NCBI RefSeq assembly: GCF_964199965.1
Contig: NZ_CAXMZT010000010.1
Location: forward strand, 62,001 to 126,000
Source: JAFIFT01 sp020051095
GTDB taxonomy: Bacteria > Pseudomonadota > Gammaproteobacteria > Legionellales > Legionellaceae
Length of the DNA: 64,000 nucleotides
Direction: 5' to 3'
Shown here: piece by piece, positions 52,303 through 61,126 of the stretch
Layout: each line of letters starts with the position of its first letter
How positions within the stretch are numbered: the stretch's first letter is position 1
Made by a program: the position numbers and the translations under genes
The notes under the pieces: model-generated
The model's database searches: none
The model's input: the letters and a program-made list of their open reading frames with translations, nothing else
What the model was told of the DNA's origin: nothing

Positions 52303-53461
52303 TATAAATGATCCAACATTTCGAACCAATCCTTACCCCTATTTTAAGGAATGCCGGCGACATGCCCCCCTATGTCGTATTAAGCCTCACGATTGCTGGG
52401 CCGTGTTTAAATTCCTGGATGTTGAGTGGGTATTAAAAGAAGATGGTTTGTTCTCATCGGTTTTATCGGATCATCCCTTTGATGAAGGAGATCCGCAATT
52501 TCTATTATATGCTCGAAGCCTTGTTGGTATGGATAATCCCACCCACAATCGACTGCGCAAACGACTCAGTCACACGTTCCTGCCAGGCATCGTCCGCCAA
52601 CTTGAGCCTGCCATTGAAGCGATATGCCATCGCTTAACAGCATCGATTCCTCGCCAACAGCCTGTTGATTTCGCCCAAATCTATTCTAAACCGATGCCAA
52701 TCCTTGTCTTGTTGCATTTATTGGGAATTGAAGGCAATCGAGTGGAAGAAATGAAAGGCTGGATTGAATGGTTATTATCCTGGCGAAATCATCCGCAACC
52801 TGATTTGATGATGCGAGACATTCAACAAATGCACGCGTTTTTCAATCAAGTGATTATCGAAAAGCGCCAATCGCCAGGCGACGATCTGATTTCAGCGTTA
52901 TTATCTGACAACTTCGATCTGGAACCCCTAACCAGCGCTGAGTTATTAGCGCTCATTCGCTTACTATTAACTGCCGGCACCGATACCGCCAGTAGTTTAC
53001 TCAATCATTCACTGTTAGCCTTAGCCTCTCATCCGAAACTGATTGAACAAATACGCTCAGATAAGCGATTAATCCACAACGTCATTGAAGAAACGTTGCG
53101 CTATAATAGCCCAACCATCAGCCTCATTCGTAAAGCAACCAAAGATATCCCAATCGGGGAAAAATTAATCAAGAAAGGCGATATTGTCTTGCCCTTCGTG
53201 GCATCCGCTAACCATGACGAAACTGTGTTTATAAATCCGGAGGCGTTTGACATCCATCGTCAGGAGAATCCCCACCTTGGCTTTGGTACTGGGATTCATC
53301 ATTGTTTAGGGTATCACTTGGGTAAACTTCAAGTACGTCAAGCGTTGTCTGTCATTGTCGATCGTTTTTCGAACTTCAAAATCATGGAAGATAAGCCAAT
53401 GCAGTATTTACCGACCATAATATTTCGCAGCTTAAGGAGCTTGCCAATGCTTTTTTCTTAG
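52292..53461 (+). CDS. Cytochrome P450
   Basis: Start at ATG 52292, inside the end of the upstream gene; 389 residues. Heme loop HLGFGTGIHHCLGYHL with Cys338 as iron ligand, I-helix LLTAGTDTASS (the AGxDT oxygen-activating motif, 228-232), K-helix EETLR (ExxR, 267-270) and DNPTHNRLRK in the C-helix. This is a soluble bacterial class P450 needing a ferredoxin partner, none of which is adjacent. Typical substrates are terpenes, fatty acids or peptides. Translationally coupled to the WH-motif gene. Confidence 0.95.
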   Translation: MLLNINDPTFRTNPYPYFKECRRHAPLCRIKPHDCWAVFKFLDVEWVLKEDGLFSSVLSDHPFDEGDPQFLLYARSLVGMDNPTHNRLRKRLSHTFLPGIVRQLEPAIEAICHRLTASIPRQQPVDFAQIYSKPMPILVLLHLLGIEGNRVEEMKGWIEWLLSWRNHPQPDLMMRDIQQMHAFFNQVIIEKRQSPGDDLISALLSDNFDLEPLTSAELLALIRLLLTAGTDTASSLLNHSLLALASHPKLIEQIRSDKRLIHNVIEETLRYNSPTISLIRKATKDIPIGEKLIKKGDIVLPFVASANHDETVFINPEAFDIHRQENPHLGFGTGIHHCLGYHLGKLQVRQALSVIVDRFSNFKIMEDKPMQYLPTIIFRSLRSLPMLFS

Positions 53462-53580
53462 GGAGACGGCTAAGGTTCTCTTGACAATTTGTTTTATGCT
53501 CCGCTTTCTAATTAGTTAAATTATTGACTATAATCTAATCAATATGAATAAATTTGAGCCTTTGCTTAGGGAGCCTTTCG

Positions 53581-53955
53581 ATGCCTACTCACCCATTGTA
53601 TGTACTAACCACTTGCTTGTCCTTATTTTTTTTAACAAATACTGCCCTCGCTTCAGGAACAACCGAACACCTAAGTTGTCATAAAAAGGGCTATTATTGT
53701 TGTCGTGTGGCCGCTGATGCACCCATGGATCCTGCTATCAAGGGCAGGCTATACAATGGCAGTCTCGCATTTGTCGAGGGAAGCGGTTGCCCTGTGACTT
53801 TTTACCATGACGGCAGTAAGCCCCAATTACTGTTCCAACTCAGTAATGAATGCAAAGCATCTGAAACGCCAATTTTATTAAGTCCCGATAAACAACCTAA
53901 CGCATGGCTTTTTAAAACGATCCCAAGTAACTGTATCAAGCAGCAAGCCTCGTAA
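53581..53955 (+). CDS. Small exported protein, unknown
   Basis: ATG at 53581 with GGGAG upstream; 124 residues. Signal peptide about 25 residues (LYVLTTCLSLFFLTNTALA). The mature part has cysteines in HLSCHKKGYYCCRVAA, GSGCPVTFYHDG, NECKASE and NCIKQQ, giving a probable disulfide-rich fold. No family recognised. Followed 95 bases later by the EF-hand protein gene in the same direction. Confidence 0.72.
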   Translation: MPTHPLYVLTTCLSLFFLTNTALASGTTEHLSCHKKGYYCCRVAADAPMDPAIKGRLYNGSLAFVEGSGCPVTFYHDGSKPQLLFQLSNECKASETPILLSPDKQPNAWLFKTIPSNCIKQQAS

Positions 53956-54049
53956 GCGTATTTTCACCATGCCTGTCACTGGACAGGCTAAACTTTTTTG
54001 CGAATTTGCCGATAATTGAATTAAGCGCAAGGATAGCAAGGAAACGATC

Positions 54050-55027
54050 ATGAAAATCGGGGCATCCACTCTTAGCTTTGCAAGCAGTTACAAGCAAATC
54101 CAACAATATCAACGCCAAGAACAATTAACCATCCAAATTCCCGAACGGCCTAAAGAAAGTGCTAAGGCACCACGACTATCCCCTAGCAACGAGACAAGTG
54201 ATCTAACACCCTCGATGGATAGCGATCTGAAAATGCTGATATTGATTTTGGAAAAGCTCATAGGGAAAAAAATTGATTTTCTATCACCCGACGTCATGAG
54301 GGAAATCACCGCGCAAACTGGTTTTCAACTATCAGCCCCTGCATCAGACATGACTGTCAACGATGTCAGTGTGGATTATCATGTCTCACAGACATATTAT
54401 GAGCAGGAAAATTTTAATCTAGCCATTCAAGGCGACATCGAGTTAGAAAATGGGAAAAAACTGTCCATTAATTTTACCCTAACGATGAATCGAGAATATT
54501 TACAACATAATGAACTTCATCTGCATAATGGCAAAGAGCGCAAAGATCCGCTGGTCATTAATTTTGATGTAAGCCACGCAACCTATCATCAAAAAACAAT
54601 GACATTTGATATCAACGCCGATGGCAAATTGGATGAGATTGCCACCTTAAATCCCGGCAGCGGCTATCTTGCGATTGATCGCAACAAGGATGGAGTTATT
54701 AATGATGGCAGTGAGTTATTTGGTCCCCAAACAGGCCAGGGGTTTGACGAGTTAAAACACTATGATGATGACAACAATCACTGGATTGACGAAAACGATG
54801 CCATCTTCAATCAGTTACGCATCGTCAGCTTTGATGAAAATGGCAAACAAAGTCTTCACACCCTGAAAGATAAATCCGTTGGTGCCATCCATCTTGGTGC
54901 GATTGCATCCCCCTTTTCCATCAAGGGAGACAAGAATCAGGACCTCGCGCAAATCATCCAAAGTAGCATTGCTTTGACGGAATCAGGGGAAGCCAAATCG
55001 ATTCAGCAAGTCGACTTGTTTGGATAA
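54050..55027 (+). CDS. EF-hand-type calcium-binding protein, conserved unknown
   Basis: Encodes 325 residues; AAGGAAACGATC precedes the ATG. The N-terminus (to about 60) is polar, the middle beta-rich (DYHVSQTYYEQENFNLAIQGD). The C-terminal half has a row of calcium-loop-like motifs: DINADGKLDEIATL, AIDRNKDGVINDGSELFGPQTGQGFDEL and YDDDNNHWIDENDAIFNQL. The 'DRNKDGVINDGSELFG...DDDNxxWIDxND' cassette occurs in many proteobacterial proteins of unknown function. No signal peptide. Role unknown, possibly surface or regulatory. Confidence 0.85.
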   Translation: MKIGASTLSFASSYKQIQQYQRQEQLTIQIPERPKESAKAPRLSPSNETSDLTPSMDSDLKMLILILEKLIGKKIDFLSPDVMREITAQTGFQLSAPASDMTVNDVSVDYHVSQTYYEQENFNLAIQGDIELENGKKLSINFTLTMNREYLQHNELHLHNGKERKDPLVINFDVSHATYHQKTMTFDINADGKLDEIATLNPGSGYLAIDRNKDGVINDGSELFGPQTGQGFDELKHYDDDNNHWIDENDAIFNQLRIVSFDENGKQSLHTLKDKSVGAIHLGAIASPFSIKGDKNQDLAQIIQSSIALTESGEAKSIQQVDLFG

Positions 55028-55047
55028 AAAAGTGTATACCATCCGTT

Positions 55048-56259
55048 TTATGACTCGACTGCCATGGCTGATTCATCCGATTGCGTTTGAGAAAACCATA
55101 ATATCACCATGCCTACAATAAATAAAAAAGCAAAGCCTGCAATCATCGGTTTTGGCGAGCTTTCGTAAAACGAACTGACAACCGCAATAAACCCTGCCGT
55201 AAAAAGCAGTCGAAAGCTGGTTACCAAGCTTGCCGTGATGCCTTTGATATCAGGCAACGCTTCCATACTTTCTGTAAAATAAGGACCGATTAACCAGCCC
55301 GCGCCGAATGAATAAACAATCATGGCGCTATGAAACAGTTGATACCCGTTCGGCCAAACCAAGCCAAAAATCATAAAGCCTAAGCCACCACTGCATAACA
55401 AGCGCATGCCATATCGTTTGGTCTTATCAACACCAAGCTGTTGTATCATACGGTTGGCCGTTAAACTGGCACAAACAAATGAAATTAACACCGTCGCCTG
55501 ATACCAAGGAAAGACCGATTTACTGACACCATACCCGTTGACAAATAACAATGCTGAGTAAGAGATATAACATAAATAGCCGGCAAAAATGCAGCCTACT
55601 AAAATCGTGGGCGCCCAAAAACGAAAACACCGCATTGCCCGAGCAAAATCCGACAAGATCCCTTTCAGGTGAAAAGGAACACGGTTCTTGGCTGGCAATG
55701 ACTCATCCAGCTGCCAAAAGCAAATCAGCAGGGTTATCAGTGACACCACGGCAATGACAATAAAATTGGAGCGAAATCCATAATGCAGGTTTAAATAGCC
55801 CCCCAGTATCGGTGCACCCGCCATAATCACAGGAATAATACAATTTAATTGATTAATCACTTTGGTGGCTTCTTCATGATGAAATTTATCAAATATAATC
55901 GCCGTGCCAATGGTAAAACAACCACCACAACCAAGGCCTTGAAGAACACGGTAAACCAACATGGTGTTAATGGTATGACTAAAAACAGTGCCTAAACTAC
56001 CTATCGTAAAAATAAGCATCGCCGTCATTAAGAGCGTTTTACGCCCATAGGAATCGGATAACGGCCCATAAAATGGACCCGACAAGCAGATGCCAATAAA
56101 ATTCCAGCTTAGCAAGCTTTGAATCATCGCTTCGGATGTCGAAAAATAGCGCATCATATCCGGCATGGCCGGCAAATACATGTCTGTTTCAATGCATGCG
56201 ACAATGAAAATCATGATCATCAAAAATATCGTTCGATATTTATCGCGTTGAGTAGTCAT
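55048..56259 (-). CDS. MFS drug-efflux transporter (Bcr/CflA type), second copy
   Basis: Encodes 403 residues, 12 membrane helices. MDMYLPAMPDM motif after helix 1 (here ETDMYLPAMPDMM) and GPLSDSYGRKTLLM, the MFS loop, are as in the gene at 35328-36527; the two share the same layout but not high identity. GAPILGGYLNLHYGFRSNF is the antiporter-type helix 5 region. Exports small toxic compounds. Converges on the EF-hand gene. Substrate unknown. Confidence 0.92.
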   Translation of the reverse strand: MTTQRDKYRTIFLMIMIFIVACIETDMYLPAMPDMMRYFSTSEAMIQSLLSWNFIGICLSGPFYGPLSDSYGRKTLLMTAMLIFTIGSLGTVFSHTINTMLVYRVLQGLGCGGCFTIGTAIIFDKFHHEEATKVINQLNCIIPVIMAGAPILGGYLNLHYGFRSNFIVIAVVSLITLLICFWQLDESLPAKNRVPFHLKGILSDFARAMRCFRFWAPTILVGCIFAGYLCYISYSALLFVNGYGVSKSVFPWYQATVLISFVCASLTANRMIQQLGVDKTKRYGMRLLCSGGLGFMIFGLVWPNGYQLFHSAMIVYSFGAGWLIGPYFTESMEALPDIKGITASLVTSFRLLFTAGFIAVVSSFYESSPKPMIAGFAFLFIVGMVILWFSQTQSDESAMAVES

Positions 56260-56483
56260 TTTGGTTTTATCTATTCAAGTTAACACAAACCCCGATCGAA
56301 ATTTCTGGGGGGGAAGGATTCTACCATTAATTGAACAGATTGCAACAGGTTACCCCATTAACGCAAACGTTCAGGTAATACCTTTGTTTTTTTACATATA
56401 GGACCCGATTAATAACATGATTTGTAATCCAAAAATAATCTGTGTATGCTGAAATTTGGACGAACAATATCAATTATTGCGCG

Positions 56484-57215
56484 ATGATCACCCTAAAAAA
56501 CGTCTGTAAATCCTTTGACGAGCGGAAAACGTATTCCGTTCAAAACGTGAGCTTCTCCGTTTTAGATGGTGAAACGCTCATTTTGCTGGGTTCATCAGGC
56601 AGTGGTAAATCCACTTTATTGAATTTAATCAATAGTACGTTAAAGCCCTCTTCGGGCACGATTGAAATCGAAGGAAAGTCCGTCCAGCTCTACCAAAAAA
56701 TCGCGCTTCGCCGGTCAATGGGCTTCGTCTTTCAAGACACGGGATTATTTCCCCATATGACCGTGGCCAAAAATATCGACATCGTCATGCGCCTGACCAA
56801 AGTCCCCAAAAAGCAACGGCTAATTCGAGTCAACGAGTTATTGGAGCTGGTCAATCTCGAGCCCGAAAAGTATTTTTCTCGTTATCCTGATGAATTATCC
56901 GGAGGGGAACAACAACGAGTGGGCGTTGCCCGCGCGCTGGCGACCAACCCGAAATACATTCTCATGGATGAACCCTTTGCCGCACTCGATGCGATCACCC
57001 GTGATGCGCTACAACAAGAAATCCTTGATTTGACCAAGCGTTTGAACAAAACCATTATATTTGTCACCCATGATATCAACGAAGCGTTTCGTCTTGCCGA
57101 TCGCATCGCCATATTGCATGAGGGAAAGTTGCAACAAATTGGTACCAAAGAAGCATTGCAAACCCAACCGGCAACCGACTTTGTCCGGCAATTATTAACC
57201 AGCCATCCCTATTAA
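56484..57215 (+). CDS. ABC transporter ATP-binding subunit for osmoprotectants (OpuCA/ProV-like)
   Basis: ATG at 56484 (MITLKNVCKSF) is preferred over an upstream codon; 243 residues. Walker A GSSGSGKSTLL, Q-loop VFQDTGLFPHMT, signature LSGGEQQRVGVARAL, Walker B ILMDEPFAALDA and a switch His in VTHDINEA. There is no C-terminal CBS domain, in contrast to many OpuCA proteins. It couples ATP hydrolysis to import; the downstream gene is the permease-binding-protein fusion, three bases away, so the two form one operon. Confidence 0.94.
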   Translation: MITLKNVCKSFDERKTYSVQNVSFSVLDGETLILLGSSGSGKSTLLNLINSTLKPSSGTIEIEGKSVQLYQKIALRRSMGFVFQDTGLFPHMTVAKNIDIVMRLTKVPKKQRLIRVNELLELVNLEPEKYFSRYPDELSGGEQQRVGVARALATNPKYILMDEPFAALDAITRDALQQEILDLTKRLNKTIIFVTHDINEAFRLADRIAILHEGKLQQIGTKEALQTQPATDFVRQLLTSHPY

Positions 57216-57218
57216 ACC

Positions 57219-58766
57219 ATGAACCAATTTTGGAATTTCTTACTATCCCATGCCACAGAACTACAAGCCAAGCTCGTAGAACATATTGCTATCTCTTTGT
57301 CAGCGATGGTTATCGCAATCCTTGTTGGCGTCAATCTTGGAATTCTCATAACCCGCATACCACGCCTCAAAACTCCCATTCTTGGCATGACTAATATCTT
57401 CCAAACCATCCCCAGCATTGCCTTGCTTGGGTTTTTGATTCCCTTTGTTGGCATTGGTTTACCGCCGACGTTAATCGCTTTGATCGTGTATGCATTGCTC
57501 CCGATTACCAGTAATACCTTCACCGGGATTAAAGGCGTACCGTCGTCTTATCTAAAAGTTGCGCGGAGTTTGGGCTTTACGCCATGGCAGCGCTTACGTT
57601 TAATTGAATTTCCTTTGGCATTACCAGTGATTATGTCTGGCATTCGCACATCCATGGCAATGACCATTGGCATCACCACCATCGCCGCATTTATTGGTGC
57701 TGGCGGCTTAGGGGATTTTATTACCCAAGGCTTATCACTCAATGATCCCAATCTGATATTGTTAGGTGCCATCCCCTCGGCGGTATTAGCGTTAACCATC
57801 GATTATGTGCTGGCAACACTGACTGTATTATCCTCACGCAGAAAACGATTAACGATGCGATTTAAAGTGGTAAAAATGGTGTTTTTAGCAGGGGTGGTGA
57901 TTCTTCTCGCCAGCATTACCCTCCACCAAGTCTTCTCATTAAACGCATCGCCAAAAAAATCCATTGTCATCGGCACTAAAAATTTTACCGAGCAATATAT
58001 CCTTGGCCATTTGATGGCCGAGTTGATTGAAGCAAAAACCGATCTTAAGGTCATACAAAAATTTAATTTAGGCACCACGGCAATCTTGCAAAATGCCTTG
58101 CTGGCTAAGCAGGTCGACTTATATCCGGAATATACAGGTACCGCGTATGTTGTTATCTTGAAACAAACAAACGTTATGAGCCCCCAACAAACCTTTGATT
58201 TCGTGCAAAAGGCTTATCAAGAAAAATTTCACCTCAAGTGGTTGCAACCGTTTGGATTTGAAAACTCTGAATCACTGGCTGTTAAAAAATCATTTGCCAA
58301 CCAACATGACTTAAGCAATTTAAGTGATTTAAAGGGAATTTCAGATCAATTAATTGTTGCTGCCCCGGCTGAATTTTACAGTCGTCCGGATGGTTTACCC
58401 GGGTTAATGCATACCTATGGCCTCACATTTAAAAAAATTGTGCAGGTCCAACCGGATTTAGTCTACCCGGCGATTAACAATGGGAATGTGCAAGCGATTG
58501 TCGCCTTTACCACCGATGGCCGAATTGCTGAGTTTAATTTGCGCATCCTAAACGATAACTTACACTTTTACCCGCCGTATTATGCAGCACCCGTTATTCG
58601 AGAAGACATTGATATGCTATACCCTGAAATTGCAAGCGCCCTTCGCCCTTTGCTGGGCACCATTGATAACCAAACCATGCGACTTCTCAATTATGAAGTG
58701 GACGTCAAAAAAAGAAGTCCACGAGAAGTCGCACGCGATTATTTACGTCAACGTAACCTGCTTTGA
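57219..58766 (+). CDS. Fused permease and substrate-binding protein for osmoprotectant uptake
   Basis: Encodes 515 residues. Residues about 1-215 form a six-helix BPD permease (FQTIPSIALLGFLIPFVGIG, the EAA-like loop SYLKVARSLGFTPWQRLRLIEFP, and GAGGLGDFITQGL). A hydrophobic bridge at about 220-240 precedes the glycine-betaine-type binding domain (SIVIGTKNFTEQYILGHLMAELI, VDLYPEYTGTAYVV, and STxxxY-like FYSRPDGLPGLMHTYGL). The fusion of transmembrane and binding domains is known for BusAB/OpuC-like systems. Imports betaine or choline; cooperates with the bet operon. The end overlaps the 3' end of the next gene by 19 bases in convergent orientation. Confidence 0.93.
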   Translation: MNQFWNFLLSHATELQAKLVEHIAISLSAMVIAILVGVNLGILITRIPRLKTPILGMTNIFQTIPSIALLGFLIPFVGIGLPPTLIALIVYALLPITSNTFTGIKGVPSSYLKVARSLGFTPWQRLRLIEFPLALPVIMSGIRTSMAMTIGITTIAAFIGAGGLGDFITQGLSLNDPNLILLGAIPSAVLALTIDYVLATLTVLSSRRKRLTMRFKVVKMVFLAGVVILLASITLHQVFSLNASPKKSIVIGTKNFTEQYILGHLMAELIEAKTDLKVIQKFNLGTTAILQNALLAKQVDLYPEYTGTAYVVILKQTNVMSPQQTFDFVQKAYQEKFHLKWLQPFGFENSESLAVKKSFANQHDLSNLSDLKGISDQLIVAAPAEFYSRPDGLPGLMHTYGLTFKKIVQVQPDLVYPAINNGNVQAIVAFTTDGRIAEFNLRILNDNLHFYPPYYAAPVIREDIDMLYPEIASALRPLLGTIDNQTMRLLNYEVDVKKRSPREVARDYLRQRNLL

Positions 58767-60310
58767 AGCGGCTCCGCTTCAGGCTCCATAGGCTCATAGA
58801 GTTTTTGACTCGATAAGATAGAACAGGGTTCATCATAGTCATTTGGCGATAACTCAACCAACCCTGAGGAAGATGGTGCTGCTTTTTTGACACTGACTTG
58901 GTCCACTGGTAGTAGGTGCTTTCTATAAAAGAATGTATTCGCACGCTCCCAATTATGTCGATATTCCATTTCCACCAAGGACAAATCTAACCCCAAGTAC
59001 TCATTGAGGGTATCCGTCGCTGCATTGGCAACAGAGGCCACATCTTCAAAACTCATGCAGGAGTTTAAATGAAGCGTGTTGCCCTTTAACTGCTCTTCAT
59101 ACAACTGTTGACGTATTTCCCAAGGAACAGCCGACATGTAATCTTCCCAGGTTTTTTCTTCTAAAAATTCAACATCAGTGACTCCTTGAACGGCTAGAAG
59201 TTCTTTTGTCAGCTCTGTGCGATCCATTTGATACGTGTTGGGGCCGGGGGGAAGATTCACATAAATCGTGCATAATCGACCGTCTTCCGGATTGGGACGA
59301 TTATCGCGAGTCGTAATCAGGGCAAGATGACCAAAATATTCTTTGTCTAATGCTTTTGGGAAAAAGACATGGTTCGGTGCAAGCCCTTTTATTTTGCATA
59401 CGGCCACGGGATAACGATAATAGCTTAAATTATCAATGCATGATTGTTCATTTTTAGTTGCATCCAATCCCATTTTTGGCCATTGCAGCGGGGAGGTAGC
59501 TAGGATTAACATATCCGCTGTGATTGTTTTCTGCTCCCCTTTTTCTGTTTGGTATTCAACGTTGACTGTATCCTTATCACGAGTAATTTTTTCAACTTGA
59601 ACCGATGTTTTAACGTCAAAATCTTTCGCAATTGCTTCAATAAGCCCCTGATAACCGCCTTTAATTGATAATAAGGGTTGCTTTCCTAACAAGGCTTTAG
59701 CCAGCAATATGTCTAAAATGGTAAAACGACCGAAATACTCCAACACATAAAAGGTGGCGATATCCCGATTATCCCCATATCCAAAGGCTGGAACAAAAGC
59801 GCGGGCGAATAATGGCAATAAGGTCATCCCTTTTTCCTGAGCATAGTCTAAAAAGGGCTTTTTAAGATTTTCAGGCAGACAGGTATTATGTTTCTTGGCG
59901 TTTAAATAGGATTGATGATCATTGATAAACTGAATGTATTCTTTAACAAGTTGTAACCCATTCGATAATTTCTGAAAGCCACTTAACTGTTTAAAAAACT
60001 GGGCAAACTCAACGCTATCCTCTTGTGACTCGAGGACCAATTCATAGTCAAGCTGATTTTCATTAATCGCATCAATGACAACCCCATAATTCGGTGCCAC
60101 TAATGCAGCCCCTCGTTCTGTGACTAATTCCGGATTATCAGGATCCGAATAAGAGCTACATTTCCCACCGACTTGTGCTTCCTTTTCAAGGATAACAATG
60201 GATATTTCTTTGCCTTTTTCTTTAGCAATTTGTTGCAGACGACGGGCAGCAAATACACCGCTAGGGCCTGCACCAATAATAACAACGCTTTTAGGTAACT
60301 CTTTAGCCAT
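58748..60310 (-). CDS. FAD-dependent amine-oxidase-like oxidoreductase
   Basis: Encodes 520 residues; AAGGAG before the ATG. The FAD fold opens with SVVIIGAGPSGVFAARRLQQ and VILEKEAQVGGKCSSY, typical of monoamine oxidase/protoporphyrinogen oxidase-like flavoproteins. Further GGYQGLIEAIAKDF and DMLILATSPLQWPKMG fit the family. The last ~60 residues extend beyond the core with an acidic Pro/Glu-rich tail (YEPMEPEAEPLQSRLR), reminiscent of effector tails. The substrate is unknown. Could be a metabolic enzyme or an effector. Confidence 0.85.
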   Translation of the reverse strand: MAKELPKSVVIIGAGPSGVFAARRLQQIAKEKGKEISIVILEKEAQVGGKCSSYSDPDNPELVTERGAALVAPNYGVVIDAINENQLDYELVLESQEDSVEFAQFFKQLSGFQKLSNGLQLVKEYIQFINDHQSYLNAKKHNTCLPENLKKPFLDYAQEKGMTLLPLFARAFVPAFGYGDNRDIATFYVLEYFGRFTILDILLAKALLGKQPLLSIKGGYQGLIEAIAKDFDVKTSVQVEKITRDKDTVNVEYQTEKGEQKTITADMLILATSPLQWPKMGLDATKNEQSCIDNLSYYRYPVAVCKIKGLAPNHVFFPKALDKEYFGHLALITTRDNRPNPEDGRLCTIYVNLPPGPNTYQMDRTELTKELLAVQGVTDVEFLEEKTWEDYMSAVPWEIRQQLYEEQLKGNTLHLNSCMSFEDVASVANAATDTLNEYLGLDLSLVEMEYRHNWERANTFFYRKHLLPVDQVSVKKAAPSSSGLVELSPNDYDEPCSILSSQKLYEPMEPEAEPLQSRLR

Positions 60311-60642
60311 ATCAAAATCTCCTTATATGAATAGCTTACATCGTGTCATTACTGCTTGATATTAATACTTATTGCTCCTGATGAGGTGTTTCCTTAACTC
60401 TGATTCAATAACAGGCATTCCTATAATCCCGAACACGTTTGGTTAATGGATAAAAAACTATTAATTTACATTAACTTGATTTAGTCATGATTAAAACAAT
60501 AATTTCTATTTTAGTATTAATTAATTGGGCAGCGTCCATGATATGGTTATCTTAATAGCATGCTGCTATTTAAAATACGCCTCATTGACAACCAATCTTG
60601 CAACTAGCATACTGAGTACCCTTATAATAACTGGAGTACCTG
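60311..60642. other. Intergenic region, no gene seen
   Basis: About 330 bases, AT-rich, between divergent genes. No convincing short frame, repeat copy or terminator was found. It presumably holds promoters for both neighbours. Confidence 0.4.
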
Positions 60643-61050
60643 ATGAACATGCGAACCCTTTTATTTTCAACCATTTTTGCTTTATTAATTACCCCACTTG
60701 CGGCAGGTGCAGATAACAATTGCTTCGGCTTAATTCACTTCAGTGTGCAATCTTTTACTGGCCAATCAAACTACACATATGTCAATGCTAACTATAAGAA
60801 TAGTGGGGAAGGCAGCAATTATTCTGATAGGGTCCCATTTGGGCATGCAAGTTCAGTCGCTGTTCCTTGTGGCGAGTATGACATCGCAGCAACACCAGTC
60901 GCAGGTAACATCCCTAACAATCTTATCCCAACAGGACCTATCGGTAGCCAATCTGCCGTTGGAAAATGTGTTCTTAAAGATGGCCCTCAACGACTGGATC
61001 GAAATGGCACGAGCGTGTCTATTACCTTTCCAGACGATTTTGATTGCTAA
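60643..61050 (+). CDS. Small exported protein, unknown
   Basis: CTGGAG precedes the ATG. Encodes 135 residues with a signal peptide (RTLLFSTIFALLITPLAAG-ADN). The mature part is Gly/Ser/Asn-rich with beta pattern and cysteines at NNCFGL, VPCGEY, GKCVLK and the C-terminal DFDC. No family recognised. Precedes the GDSL lipase gene in the same direction by about 75 bases. Confidence 0.72.
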   Translation: MNMRTLLFSTIFALLITPLAAGADNNCFGLIHFSVQSFTGQSNYTYVNANYKNSGEGSNYSDRVPFGHASSVAVPCGEYDIAATPVAGNIPNNLIPTGPIGSQSAVGKCVLKDGPQRLDRNGTSVSITFPDDFDC

Positions 61051-61126
61051 TCCCTTTTAGATTGACTTTTTCGATCATGTTGTGTTATATTTGCGCATTA
61101 ATGATTGGTTCTATTCGGGTGTGTTA

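Noticed and set aside
60525..60716. 63-codon plus-strand frame
   Set aside because: It overlaps the start and ribosome site of the exported protein at 60643 and has no start signal of its own.
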